A model generated the notes under the pieces. The model was not told the origin of the DNA, did no database searches, and was given only the letters and a program-made list of their open reading frames with translations. From the NCBI GenBank assembly GCA_002084765.1, contig NBMB01000031.1:9494-73493 (forward strand): DNA of 64,000 nucleotides. Direction: 5' to 3'. Source of the stretch: Candidatus Cloacimonetes bacterium 4572_55. GTDB taxonomy: Bacteria; 4572-55. Below are positions 29,900-38,239 of the stretch, piece by piece; positions within the stretch are counted from its first letter, which is position 1; the number at the start of each line of letters is the position of its first letter. Made by a program: the position numbers and the translations under genes.

Positions 29900-30309
29900 T
29901 TTCAAAATACGAATATTTGCTTTGATGAGACTGGTTGAATGCGCGTCAATTTTTTTTTTGGGTTTTTATGAAAGTTAAGTATTGACATTTCTATTCTCAA
30001 ACTCTATCTTTAATTTAAGATTGATACTAAATTTTCCATGGAGAGCCGCTATGACAAACGCTTTCCATTGCAATTTATCTATTAAAAATGTCATATTTTA
30101 ATACAAAATGTATAAATGAGACGTTATATCGCAAAAATGGAAATAATTTATACTGAATAAACGAATTATCTCCACGACACGCTGATCAAAACGTCACAAA
30201 ATAAGATAAAACTCAATCCCTCACTTATTGTCGATAAGGGGAATATTGAAATAGCGTAAGCCGTTTATGTTTAGCCGCTTTTACGATAATTTGAATTATT
30301 TTCGAAATC
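29900..30309. other. AT-rich spacer before the pilus locus
   Basis: About 410 bases with no supportable gene. Open frames here are very short (the longest I checked is 16 codons from 30051). Two T-rich stretches near 29950-29965 could help end transcription of the aminopeptidase gene, but no strong stem precedes them. Confidence 0.5.
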
Positions 30310-30325
30310 TGGCATGCGATCTGCT
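30310..30325 (+). promoter_or_regulatory. Candidate sigma-54 (-24/-12) promoter of the pilin gene
   Basis: TGGCATGCGATCTGCT matches the sigma-54 consensus TGGCACG-N4-TTGCW with two mismatches and the required GG-N10-GC spacing (GG at 30311-30312, GC at 30323-30324). It would start transcription near 30336, at the base of the hairpin at 30337. Pilin genes in several bacteria are known to use sigma-54. Confidence 0.45.
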
Positions 30326-30336
30326 AGTTTAAAGAT

Positions 30337-30363
30337 AACGACCTACTGACCCAGTAGGTCGTT
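30337..30363 (+). promoter_or_regulatory. Perfect 12-bp hairpin in the pilin leader
   Basis: AACGACCTACTG and CAGTAGGTCGTT pair perfectly around a 3-base loop. No T-run follows, so it is not a terminator. It lies at the predicted 5' end of the pilin transcript, 66 bases before the start codon, and could stabilise the message or bind a protein. Confidence 0.65.
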
Positions 30364-30428
30364 GAGATCGCAAAATAGCACTAAATTTTTAATCGTTCTT
30401 ATTTCATCTAAAAAAAGGAGGAATGCCG

Positions 30429-30854
30429 ATGCGTAAGGCCTTAGCCAAAAAAAGAAAGGGTTTTACACTCGTTGAAGTTCTAGTCGTGTTGGTGATCATT
30501 TCGATTCTGGCGGCAATTGCCGTTCCTTTATATACCGACTACGTCAAGGGTGCCCGCTCTTCTGAGGCGCAGACAACGATCGGCGCAGTCTGGACATCGA
30601 TCCGGATTGAGTATCAAAAGACCGGTCTCTGGACTAATGACCTGGATGAGCTATCGATTGATATGGATCAGTCGACACTGGACAAATGGGAATTTGATAT
30701 TGTGGGCGGCGGCGGCGATAATCCGCCAACCATGGTGACGGCTACAAGCAAAGCAAAGATGTCCGGGGGCGAAGGAAAGGTTGTCACTTTTGACATCAAA
30801 ACCGGCGAATTTTCAGGTTACGGTATTGACGATGAAGATGAACAAACCAATTAA
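30429..30854 (+). CDS. pilA: Type IV major pilin-like prepilin
   Basis: 141 residues from the ATG at 30429; an ATG two codons earlier is too close to the AAGGAGGA ribosome site. The prepilin signal is clear: a short basic leader ending KKRKG, cleavage before FTLVEVLVVLV, with glutamate at mature position 5 and a long hydrophobic helix running to VPLYTDYVKG. The mature domain (about 125 residues) ends in a flexible acidic tail without the usual disulphide cysteines. It leads the pilus locus and is the best candidate for the main pilus subunit, polymerised by the PilB/PilC/PilM-Q machine downstream. Confidence 0.88.
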   Translation: MRKALAKKRKGFTLVEVLVVLVIISILAAIAVPLYTDYVKGARSSEAQTTIGAVWTSIRIEYQKTGLWTNDLDELSIDMDQSTLDKWEFDIVGGGGDNPPTMVTATSKAKMSGGEGKVVTFDIKTGEFSGYGIDDEDEQTN

Positions 30855-30875
30855 TTTTTAGGGAGCGAATTATCT

Positions 30876-31934
30876 GTGAATATTAACGATTTACTCATAT
30901 TCTCCACGAACGCGGGTGCTTCGGATTTACACCTGAGTTCCGGATCCTCGCCTATGGTGAGAGTGCATGGGCGAATGCGAAGGATTAATCTGCCGCAAAA
31001 ATTGAGCGATGAAGATATTCAGAAGATGATTTTATCTGCGCTCAATGAAGAGCAGTTGGAGAAATTCAAACGCGTCAAAGAAGTCGATTTCTCAAAAGAG
31101 ATCAAAGGTGTGGCTCGTTTTCGAGTCAATGTATTTCAGCAAATTCGGGGCATAGCCGGCGTATTTCGAACAATTCCTGAGGAGATACGCACTTTTGAAG
31201 AGTTGGGTCTGCCGGATGTGTTGAAATCTTTGTGTCTGAAGGAGAAGGGGCTCATTTTATTGACCGGTCCGACCGGTAGCGGTAAATCAACCACATTAGC
31301 AACAATGGTGGATCATATTAATGAAAATCGAGAATGCCACATCATCACTATTGAAGACCCGGTCGAATTTTTCCATCATAGCAAAACTTCTCTGATCAAT
31401 CAGCGAGAGGTGGGGGACTCAACACACTCATTCTCGAATGCGTTGCGAGTGGCTCTTCGGGAGGACCCCGACGTAATTCTCGTGGGCGAAATGCGGGATT
31501 TGGAAACGATTTCGTTAGCCTTGACCGCGGCGGAGACAGGTCACTTAGTCTTGGCAACTCTGCACACGAGTAGCGCGGCAAAAACTATTGATCGCATCAT
31601 TGATATTTTCCCGAAAGAGCAGCAATCGCAAGTGCGGTCTATGCTCTCGGAATCGTTAGAGGCGGTTCTCTCTCAAAAACTCTTGCCAACAAAGGATGGA
31701 AACAGTCGGGTGGTAGCCTGCGAGTTACTTATCACCACGACTGCGGTGCGGAATTTGATCCGAGAAGAGAAAATTTATCAAATTCCATCGGTCATTCAAG
31801 CCGGGAGCAAGATGGGTATGCAGACCCTGGACCATGATTTGAGCCGTTTGGTTATGGAAGGAAAAATCGATCGTATGGAAGCGGCGCAGCGAGCGGATAA
31901 TCCCAAGTTGTTCGATACTGCCGGCATGTTCTAA
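30876..31934 (+). CDS. pilT: Type IV pilus retraction ATPase PilT
   Basis: 352 residues from a GTG start. Signs of PilT include the N-terminal ASDLHLSSGSSPMVRVHG, Walker A GPTGSGKST, the Asp box and Walker B ALREDPDVILVGEMRD, the His box TLHTSSAAKTIDRI, and the C-terminal block GSKMGMQTLDHDLSRL. PilT hexamers depolymerise pili, powering twitching and DNA uptake. The gene follows the pilin by 21 bases. Its TAA stop is immediately abutted by copy 2 of the MITE-like repeat. Confidence 0.93.
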   Translation: MNINDLLIFSTNAGASDLHLSSGSSPMVRVHGRMRRINLPQKLSDEDIQKMILSALNEEQLEKFKRVKEVDFSKEIKGVARFRVNVFQQIRGIAGVFRTIPEEIRTFEELGLPDVLKSLCLKEKGLILLTGPTGSGKSTTLATMVDHINENRECHIITIEDPVEFFHHSKTSLINQREVGDSTHSFSNALRVALREDPDVILVGEMRDLETISLALTAAETGHLVLATLHTSSAAKTIDRIIDIFPKEQQSQVRSMLSESLEAVLSQKLLPTKDGNSRVVACELLITTTAVRNLIREEKIYQIPSVIQAGSKMGMQTLDHDLSRLVMEGKIDRMEAAQRADNPKLFDTAGMF

Positions 31935-32233
31935 CCTGCATTATTCATAATCCTCGGGGAACCAGAGGTCTCATATGTTTGATATTTAATGGGTTAGATT
32001 CGATTTTTAACGACATTTCCAAGAGAACTCAGTTCTTATGAGAATTTCAGAACCCTTATTTAGGCTGACTCTGCGACTCTCTGTGACTCTGTTGCGAATA
32101 TAGTGAAATGCGCGCAAAAGCTCCATTTCCCTGAAGAAAATTTGGCAAAAAAGATATAATTCTTTAATTATCAATTCTTAATCTGCGATAATCTGCGTAA
32201 TCTGCGGATCGATTTCCGTGATGACGAATAATC
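31935..32233 (+). mobile_element. MITE-like dispersed repeat, copy 2
   Basis: A 299-bp non-coding element starting at the base after the pilT stop. It matches copy 1 over the left 130 bases and the right 75 bases; between them it carries about 75 extra bases, including a CTCTGCGACTCTCTGTGACT motif that copy 1 lacks. Its right end stops at AATAATC, without the CAGG end of copy 1, and fuses directly to the coding sequence of a minor pilin lacking its N-terminus. Confidence 0.6.
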
Positions 32234-32590
32234 TATCAAGCTTTTGCCTACGGGATGGAGTACATGGCAGAAACCGCGCATCGTCGTTTGGCTTTGGCAT
32301 TAGCGGACTCAGAGATGAACAAGTGGGAAATTTTGGTCAGCCAAGAAGGTCTTACGAATGTGCCTCGCAACCGAGTCAAATGCGTGGTGGATCATCGAGA
32401 TTTGAAGACCAAACGAGACGATCTGGAAGGATATATCGAATACGGCGAATTGGAATTGATGACCGAGACCATTGGGGAGCAGCCGGTTCAAAGCTACTAT
32501 AAATTTTGGGTTCGGGTCTCCTGGTATGAAAATAATGAAGACACACCGGAATTTGTCCAATTAATTTCCTATTTTCCAAAAAAAGAATAA
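32234..32590 (+). pseudogene. Minor pilin (PilV/GspI-like) lacking its N-terminus
   Basis: The frame beginning at 32234 reads YQAFAYGMEYMAETAHRRL and continues for 118 codons; the first ATG inside is at 32255 and an in-frame stop lies at 32222-32224. YQAFAYGMEYM followed by ALALADSEMNKWE is what comes directly after the hydrophobic prepilin helix in PilV/GspI-type minor pilins. The helix and its cleavage site are absent; in their place is the right end of the dispersed repeat. The remaining domain (VRVSWYENNEDTPEFVQLI) looks intact. I infer a minor pilin beheaded by the repeat. It has no good ribosome site. Confidence 0.6.
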
Positions 32591-32601
32591 GGGGAAATTG
32601 C

Positions 32602-33189
32602 ATGATAGGCACACAGCTTCAATATATTTCCCGATGGCTTTTTTCTAGAAAGGGATTGACTTTCGCGGAAATGGTTGTGGCAATCGCTATGATGGGGGTT
32701 GTGACGTTGGGCCTGGCGTCGGTATTTGTCTTCGGTATCTCGGCTTGGGATAAAGCCGCGACCTATTATACGATACAGCGAGATACGCATCAGGCTTTAG
32801 AACAAATTAAAGATGAAATCCACGAAGCCGAGGATGACCGGCTTCCACCTTATGGGGGCCCCCGATTGGTTTGCGTCGGAGTGAATCGGATCAGCGACGG
32901 TTCCACTTCAGCTATGGAGGTGGAATGGCGACAAGGAGATCAAACACTTTGGTTGAACAGAAGTTTTTTCTTAAGAAAACCTTACCGGCTTATTCCCCTG
33001 CCGGAGGTGAAAATAGAGAGCCCAGGTCGCCCAAGGGTCACCGAATGTCTGTTTACTCGGGAATATGTCGAGGAAAGCACGAGCAACACCCAGGCGATTC
33101 GGGTTGAACTCACCGTGGAAAATGATTACGGTGACATTATGCACTACAATCAATTAATGTATCTTAACAATAGTAAAAGAGATAAATAA
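32602..33189 (+). CDS. Minor prepilin (PilW/GspJ-like)
   Basis: 195 residues with a type IV prepilin signal: a basic leader ending FSRKG, cleavage before LTFAEMVVAIAMMG, glutamate at mature position 5, and a hydrophobic helix to about residue 48. The long mature part (about 175 residues) is typical of larger minor pilins that cap and prime pilus assembly. It follows the headless minor pilin by 11 bases, so the two were probably one operon with the frameshifted gene downstream. PilW versus GspJ naming is tentative. Confidence 0.78.
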   Translation: MIGTQLQYISRWLFSRKGLTFAEMVVAIAMMGVVTLGLASVFVFGISAWDKAATYYTIQRDTHQALEQIKDEIHEAEDDRLPPYGGPRLVCVGVNRISDGSTSAMEVEWRQGDQTLWLNRSFFLRKPYRLIPLPEVKIESPGRPRVTECLFTREYVEESTSNTQAIRVELTVENDYGDIMHYNQLMYLNNSKRDK

Positions 33190-33283
33190 GCGATAAGCGT
33201 TTATAGACGATCTACCTAAAAACCCTTAAAGACTGTTACGAATTAGGAATTTAAGAAATAAAGAAGAATAAGGAGGTTTCCCC

Positions 33284-34054
33284 ATGTTATTAGTGAAAAT
33301 GAGAAAGAAGCTCGCTGAGGAACAAGGTATCTCATTAGCTGGAGCTGTGATTTTTATCTTTTTGACTATTGTTCTCTCTATGTCTTTTTTGTATATTCCG
33401 GTTTACAACGCCCAAAGTTTTGAAGTGATGTATGATGAAGCCCAAATTTATTGGACGTTGAAAGCTGGTCATGCCATTGCATTGACGCATTTACAGAATC
33501 GACCCGCTGTTGAAAATAGCTTCATTGAAAGCCACAATAAAGAATTGACTATTGAAAACGAAACGGTCGCAAAAATACCTAAAATCCGAATTGATCGGGC
33601 TAAAAAAAGCGGAAGCACGACATTTACCAACGCGTACGTGTATAAAATCTCGGTTGGCGACAACAAAATGGATGTATTGAACGGCAAGAATCAAGTTCGG
33701 CGCTTCCAAGACCTGATCGTAGAAAAGACGAGCTATGCGCTGTATGCGTATTTAAGCGATATAGAAACCGCGCCCAACGGTACGATCACGAGATTGACGA
33801 TTATAACGCACAGCCGATTTATCAAGGAAATCCTGAAACGCACGTCGGCGCGGATTCGATTAATTTTCCTGTCCATGCCGATGATTTACGAGATGCTGCC
33901 CGCCAACAAAGTAATTTTATCAATCCGTCGGAATACAGCACGATTTGGGTGGCGCTGGGAACAACGTCAAATCCCTATAATAGCTCTGAGGACAGCGGAG
34001 ACTCCCCGGTCAGCTCGATGTGGGGAAAGGTTTACGATGATGACGGGGAAGTAA
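33284..34054 (+). pseudogene. Pilus-locus protein with N-terminal membrane helix, 5' part (frameshifted)
   Basis: From ATG 33284 with AAGGAGG upstream, the first about 166 residues look coding: a basic N-terminus, EEQGISLAGAVIFIFLTIVL as a membrane helix, then a soluble part ending near YLSDIETAPNG. After about 33785 the frame turns into unlikely Arg-rich sequence and stops at 34054, while sensible coding continues one frame away (DYNAQPIYQGNPETHVG). The position after PilV- and PilW-like genes suggests a PilX-like component, but the helix lacks the glutamate-5 prepilin motif. The whole product would have been about 467 residues. Confidence 0.6.
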
Positions 34055-34686
34055 GCTGGGATTTTATCGGGCAATTTATGACGCAAATCGGTCTGGACGA
34101 AGCGGTTTTTGTCGATGCGGATACCGTGCTTGTACATGGTGTAGTGAAAAATCGCTTGAGCGTCGGAAGTTCTGGAGATATGTATCTTATGGACGATATA
34201 TATTATGTGGATTCAATGTCTCGCTACGGTAGCATAAATCAGGGTAAGCCGCTGGATGGATGCGAAGATTACCTGGGTTTGATCTCTGAAGGAGACATCC
34301 TTATAGCCGATATTTTCTGGCCGGGACGCACGGAACCGACTCCGGCTCCAACCGGCTATCCCAACCGCCACGATATTGTGATTGACGCCGGTATTGTCAC
34401 TTTGGGCGAATCCTTTACAGTGCATTGCGGCGATCAGCCAGGGGAACGAGGGGATATCCATATGTGGGGCGCGCTGGCGCAAAAGCGACGCGGCGTGGTG
34501 CATACCATTGATAAATGCCCGAATCCCCAGATGATCTATACTGGCTACGGAAAAGATTATCACTATGATCAGCGGTTTCAATATTGGCCCCCGCCTTACT
34601 ATCTCAACACCAATAGCGGTAAAGGTGGGAGCACGACTCATACGCTCTGGCGAAATAGAAAGATTAAAGGGGATTACGGTTTTTAA
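33949..34686 (+). pseudogene. Pilus-locus protein, 3' part (frameshifted)
   Basis: The second frame of the same gene. It is open from before 33790 and its coding character begins at about YDHEIDDYNAQPIY, well upstream of the first ATG at 33949. It continues with FPVHADDL, YSTIWVALGTTSNPY and a C-terminal half rich in Gly, Tyr and Pro (FQYWPPPYYLN). I recognise no domain. The shift between the two parts corresponds to loss of one base (or gain of two) near 33760-33790. The TAA stop at 34684-34686 directly abuts a repeat fragment. Confidence 0.6.
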
Positions 34687-34763
34687 TCTGAATTATTCAT
34701 AACTACGAAGGCACGGAGTCCAATCCGCATTATCGCTCGTAGATTAAGAATTAATAATTAGAG
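34687..34763 (+). repeat. Dispersed repeat fragment after a stop codon
   Basis: Begins TCTGAATTATTCATAA, matching the left end of the MITE-like element, and ends with AGATTAAGAATTAATAATTA, matching its inner AT-rich part in reverse orientation. It is degenerate in between. Confidence 0.45.
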
Positions 34764-34902
34764 TTATGTGGCATTTTTTTGCGAATGTCACTCAAAACTC
34801 TGTTATAATTTCTCTCCGTGTTTTCTGTAGCGAGTTAGTCAGATTAATTCATAATTAAAATGAGATCGGAACGAGTTCGAAAATTGTAACAAGGAAAATT
34901 GG

Positions 34903-35979
34903 ATGTTTGGTTCAAGTAAAACGGCTGTGGGGCTGGATATTGGTTCTCACAGTATCAAAGTGGTCGAGGTGGAACGCCGGGATAGCCGCTATCGTTTGAA
35001 AAACTACGCGATTCGGGAAATTCTACCAGAAGGTCAATCATTGGAAAGCGAAGGACCCTCCGAGAATGATGTGATCGGTGCTCTGAATGAGGCGTTTCGT
35101 GAAATAAAAGTGAAGCCGAAACGAGTCAAAAAACTGGGCTCCTCCATCGGAGGACAAGCGGTCACCGTCAAACAGATTCGGTCAATTTCATTGGCACCGG
35201 AAGAGCTGGAGTCTTCTCTGACATTCGAGGCGAGAAAGTATCTTCCTCCTGACGAAGCGGAAGCGGTTCTCGACTTTCAAGTGTTAAAAGGCGATATTTC
35301 TACTTCCCACATGGATATCTTGTTGGTCGCCAGCTCCCGCAAGGGCTTTAATCAACACATGGATCTGCTGGAAGCTGTGGGCTGTAAACCCGGTATTGTG
35401 GATGTAGACTCTCTATCCATAATAAATTCGTATCTGCTCCTGAATTCCGTGCCGGATGAGGGAATTCTGGTCATGCTGAATATAGGCGCGAAGAAGACAA
35501 ATTTGATCGTCCTGAATCCTAACGGTCTTTTTTTCACTCGAGATATTTCTTACGGCGGGAATCATTTTACAGACGACGTGCGAGTTTCAAAAGGATTGGA
35601 CGCGGCGATGGCGGAAAGATCGAAGAAAGAAGAGGGGGTTTTTGCCCCTGTTTCGCAAGAGGAGACTGACGGTATCTCTTTGGGTCACGCGGGTCTCGGG
35701 CTGTCCCGCCGGACCACGCAGGAAAATTTGGCAAATGAGGTGACTCGTTCGCTCCGTTATTATGTAAAAGAGAGCGGTCATAATGAATTTTGGAAAATTT
35801 TGTTAGCTGGTGGCTCGGCTAAAATTCCTCAACTCGATGAATTTCTCGAAGAGAAATTGCGGGTGCCGGTCGAAGTATTTGACCCGACGGTTCAGCTTGA
35901 GATGGGCCGAGGAGTCAGTCTTGATAAGGAACCCCAATTGGCTCAGGCAATCGGATTGGCGTTAAGAACTTTGCAATAG
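34903..35979 (+). CDS. pilM: Type IV pilus inner-membrane platform protein PilM
   Basis: 358 residues with an actin-like ATPase fold: phosphate-1 loop AVGLDIGSHSIKVVEV, the phosphate-2 region LVMLNIGAKKTNLIVL, RDISYGGNHFTDD and the adenosine-binding LLAGGSAKIPQLDEFL. PilM sits on the cytoplasmic side, binds the N-terminus of PilN and connects the pilus ATPases to the PilN/O/P ring. AAGGAAAATTGG precedes the ATG. It starts the pilM-N-O-P-Q set in canonical order. Confidence 0.93.
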   Translation: MFGSSKTAVGLDIGSHSIKVVEVERRDSRYRLKNYAIREILPEGQSLESEGPSENDVIGALNEAFREIKVKPKRVKKLGSSIGGQAVTVKQIRSISLAPEELESSLTFEARKYLPPDEAEAVLDFQVLKGDISTSHMDILLVASSRKGFNQHMDLLEAVGCKPGIVDVDSLSIINSYLLLNSVPDEGILVMLNIGAKKTNLIVLNPNGLFFTRDISYGGNHFTDDVRVSKGLDAAMAERSKKEEGVFAPVSQEETDGISLGHAGLGLSRRTTQENLANEVTRSLRYYVKESGHNEFWKILLAGGSAKIPQLDEFLEEKLRVPVEVFDPTVQLEMGRGVSLDKEPQLAQAIGLALRTLQ

Positions 35980-35991
35980 GAAATCGGTGAA

Positions 35992-36561
35992 ATGGATATT
36001 CGTTATTTTCAAATTAATCTGAATAAATTCGAAGAACGGACCCGAGAGGTCGAAAAAAAATTACGGGAATTTATCACCCGGCTTATCGTCTTTTTATTGA
36101 TATTCGGCGGATTGTTCGCGGTCATGGTCTATTATACTGCTGAGCTGGATAAAGGGATCCTTACCAGGCAGCAGAAGCTTAACCAACTCGAAAACCAGAT
36201 AGCGGCTCTGCAACAAAAAGAAGATTTCGTATCCCGAGCCGACGTGCTGTCGCTTAAAGAGTTAGAAGACAAGCGCATTCTCTGGGCGTCAAAATTTTCT
36301 CACCTTACGAAATTAGTTCCGACCAATATGATAATCTCCAATATTTACTTTCGCAAGGGCAAATTGCGTATCGAAGGGCTCTCCAAAATCATCGAAGGAG
36401 AACGAGAGTTCGATCGAGTCGCGCTTTTTATGGATCGGATCAAATCAGATTCTTCTTTTGAAGGTGAATTGACGGACGTCCGATTCGAAGCGTCCAACCG
36501 AATAAACATAAATAATCAAAATTTGTTGGATTTCGCGATTGCCTGTTATATAAAAAGATAA
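35992..36561 (+). CDS. pilN: Type IV pilus assembly protein PilN
   Basis: 189 residues. The N-terminus DIRYFQINLNKFEER is the PilM-binding segment (family form I-N-L-L/N). One membrane helix follows (LIVFLLIFGGLFAVMVYY), then a coiled coil (residues 55-90) and a periplasmic ferredoxin-like domain. Length and position directly after pilM, 12 bases apart, fit PilN. It is separated from its partner pilO by a 500-base remnant of an unrelated gene, which is unusual since pilN and pilO are normally adjacent. Confidence 0.85.
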   Translation: MDIRYFQINLNKFEERTREVEKKLREFITRLIVFLLIFGGLFAVMVYYTAELDKGILTRQQKLNQLENQIAALQQKEDFVSRADVLSLKELEDKRILWASKFSHLTKLVPTNMIISNIYFRKGKLRIEGLSKIIEGEREFDRVALFMDRIKSDSSFEGELTDVRFEASNRININNQNLLDFAIACYIKR

Positions 36562-36607
36562 GGCTTATAAAGCACTTTAGCTTACCCTTAGATTAGAAGA
36601 TATATTC

Positions 36608-37002
36608 ATGAAATTTCCTTATGGAATGAGCGATTTCTATCAGCTCATTACCTAAGACTGTCTTTATATTGACCGAACGGATCGGATACCTCTGCTTGGG
36701 GAGATCGGCAAGACGCTTCTGTGGCCTCGTCGTTTTGTGGTTCTCTCCATGCTTGAGAACTATGATGATATCGAAAAAATCCGACCTCTCGGTACAATCG
36801 TTATCTCATCATGATGATGAAATGGGACTTCTCCCTGATCGACGCTCAGGGATCACCACACGAGACCAAAAAAGCTCTCCACCGGCATATCAACGCGCAG
36901 ATAAAAGAATTCGCTGTTAAATACAACAATATACTGGATATTGACATTGATATCGAGCCGATTGACGCGATCGCCTCATTTCAGTCGGATTTGAGCGGCT
37001 GA
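36608..37002 (+). pseudogene. Remnant of an AAA-ATPase-like/DUF1703 family gene
   Basis: Hand translation from ATG 36608 gives MKFPYGMSDFYQLIT, an in-frame stop, then CLYIDRTDRIPLLGEIG, a damaged Walker region (WPRRFVVLSMLENYDD) and another stop. A second frame from 36811 gives MKWDFSLIDAQG and a helical segment ending DAIASFQSDLSG before a stop. Both pieces, in this order, match the N-terminal part of ATPases of the PF09820 type (usually followed by a DUF1703 nuclease-like domain), a multicopy family. The phosphate-binding GKS is lost and the C-terminal three quarters are missing. It is a decayed insertion between pilN and pilO. Confidence 0.7.
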
Positions 37003-37088
37003 TTTTGGGAAATATTTGATAATTATAGAGCTATATGATGTTATTTTTGTTATTAAGGAATTGATAAAAGGAAAAAGAGGAAAGGTCG

Positions 37089-37658
37089 ATGCAAAAAAAG
37101 ACGCCAACTGAAGCGATTTTAATTTTGCTTTTACTTCTTGTCGGGATAGGTTTTTATAGCTACGATGCATTTGTTTATCAGAAAAAGATAGAACAAATTC
37201 ATAAACTTGACAAAGATATTGAACGGAAAAATGAGCAGCTTATTGCCGCGCAAATTTTGGATAAGGAGCTATCGGGCGTAGCCACCTTGATTCAACAAAA
37301 TTTGACGTCTCCTGATAATAGAGAGATGATAAAAAGTTCCGCTGTCAATTTTTTGAAATTTTTGACGCACACTTTGGACGCGATGAAGATCGAGTTGTTG
37401 TCGATTCAGCCCATTGTCACATCCAAGAAGAAGAAGGGTAAATATCTGGAATCTTCTTATAGGGTCGAAATTTTTTGTAATTATAAAAAAATGGGTCAAT
37501 TGGTGACCAAGATCGAAAAATCGGATCGGATCATACGGGTGGATTCTTTTGAGGTGAAGTCAAATATTGATTATCTTCAAGGAAAAAATCATTCTCGTGG
37601 AATCGAAAATCGAGTTGTTGAACTGGAGCTTACTACATTAACGCTTTTAAAATCATAG
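37089..37658 (+). CDS. pilO: Type IV pilus assembly protein PilO
   Basis: 189 residues with one N-terminal membrane helix (ILILLLLLVGIGFYSYDAFVY), a coiled-coil stretch (residues 30-55) and a periplasmic domain ending in YRVEIFCNYKKMGQLVTKIEK, the type of alpha/beta fold shared by PilO proteins. PilO dimerises with PilN in the periplasm and supports PilP. AGAGGAAAGG lies before the ATG. The gene is followed after ten bases by the PilP-like gene. Confidence 0.8.
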   Translation: MQKKTPTEAILILLLLLVGIGFYSYDAFVYQKKIEQIHKLDKDIERKNEQLIAAQILDKELSGVATLIQQNLTSPDNREMIKSSAVNFLKFLTHTLDAMKIELLSIQPIVTSKKKKGKYLESSYRVEIFCNYKKMGQLVTKIEKSDRIIRVDSFEVKSNIDYLQGKNHSRGIENRVVELELTTLTLLKS

Positions 37659-37668
37659 TAGAGGAAAT

Positions 37669-38178
37669 ATGGCACAAACACGATTATTAAAAGATATTTT
37701 ATTTCTTTTTACTGCCGGTCTTTTGATTTATATGAGTATTCGGACCTATCAAGTTTATAAGGAGACAAGCAGTCCGAGTATTCAAAAAGGCGTTGTCAGT
37801 ACCGGTTTGGATAACGAATTGATGGATGCTGTAGAATCGATGGATCAGGCGTTAAGTGATCGAAAAGGCTACACTTACAGCCAAAGTAAAGATCCAATGG
37901 ACGCAACGAAAATTATTATTTTTGATCTGTCTGACCTGTATGATATGGCAGAGTTGCAAGCCCGTAACAAGATTATGCGCTTAAGTTGCACGATTGTGGA
38001 TGAGAATCCGAGCGCAGTTATCAAGTATCGAGGGAAGAGCCATGTGTTGCATATAGGAGAAAAGATCGGAAATAAAACTGTGATGGAAATCACACAGAAA
38101 ATGGTGCGCTTTGATAACGGGGAGATTCTTTATAATAAAAAAGCACCGACTCTGAAAGAGCTGATGTCAAACGGTTAG
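37669..38178 (+). CDS. pilP: PilP-like pilus assembly protein
   Basis: 169 residues with an N-terminal membrane helix (DILFLFTAGLLIYMSI), a flexible middle part, and a compact C-terminal beta domain (IKYRGKSHVLHIGEKIGN, MVRFDNGEILYNKK) of the type that in PilP/GspC proteins contacts the secretin. Typical PilP is a lipoprotein; here a helix anchor replaces the lipobox, closer to GspC. Position between pilO and pilQ strongly supports the assignment. Confidence 0.68.
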   Translation: MAQTRLLKDILFLFTAGLLIYMSIRTYQVYKETSSPSIQKGVVSTGLDNELMDAVESMDQALSDRKGYTYSQSKDPMDATKIIIFDLSDLYDMAELQARNKIMRLSCTIVDENPSAVIKYRGKSHVLHIGEKIGNKTVMEITQKMVRFDNGEILYNKKAPTLKELMSNG

Positions 38179-38239
38179 ATAGGTTTTGAGTTTAGTAATT
38201 TAAGTAGAGAATTATCATAACAAAAGCGGAGTAGTTTTA

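Noticed and set aside
32218-32502. A 94-codon frame starting in the repeat after pilT
   Set aside because: It is out of frame with the minor-pilin remnant and gives low-complexity, Arg/Gly-rich sequence; the remnant in the other frame matches pilin features.
34779-34809. TTGCGA and TATAAT as a promoter for pilM
   Set aside because: The spacing is 19 bases and the area is repeat-derived AT-rich sequence; not convincing enough to list.
36669-36920. An 83-codon frame between pilN and pilO as a real small gene
   Set aside because: It runs across the ATPase-like remnant in a frame different from both matching pieces and has no ribosome site or protein features.
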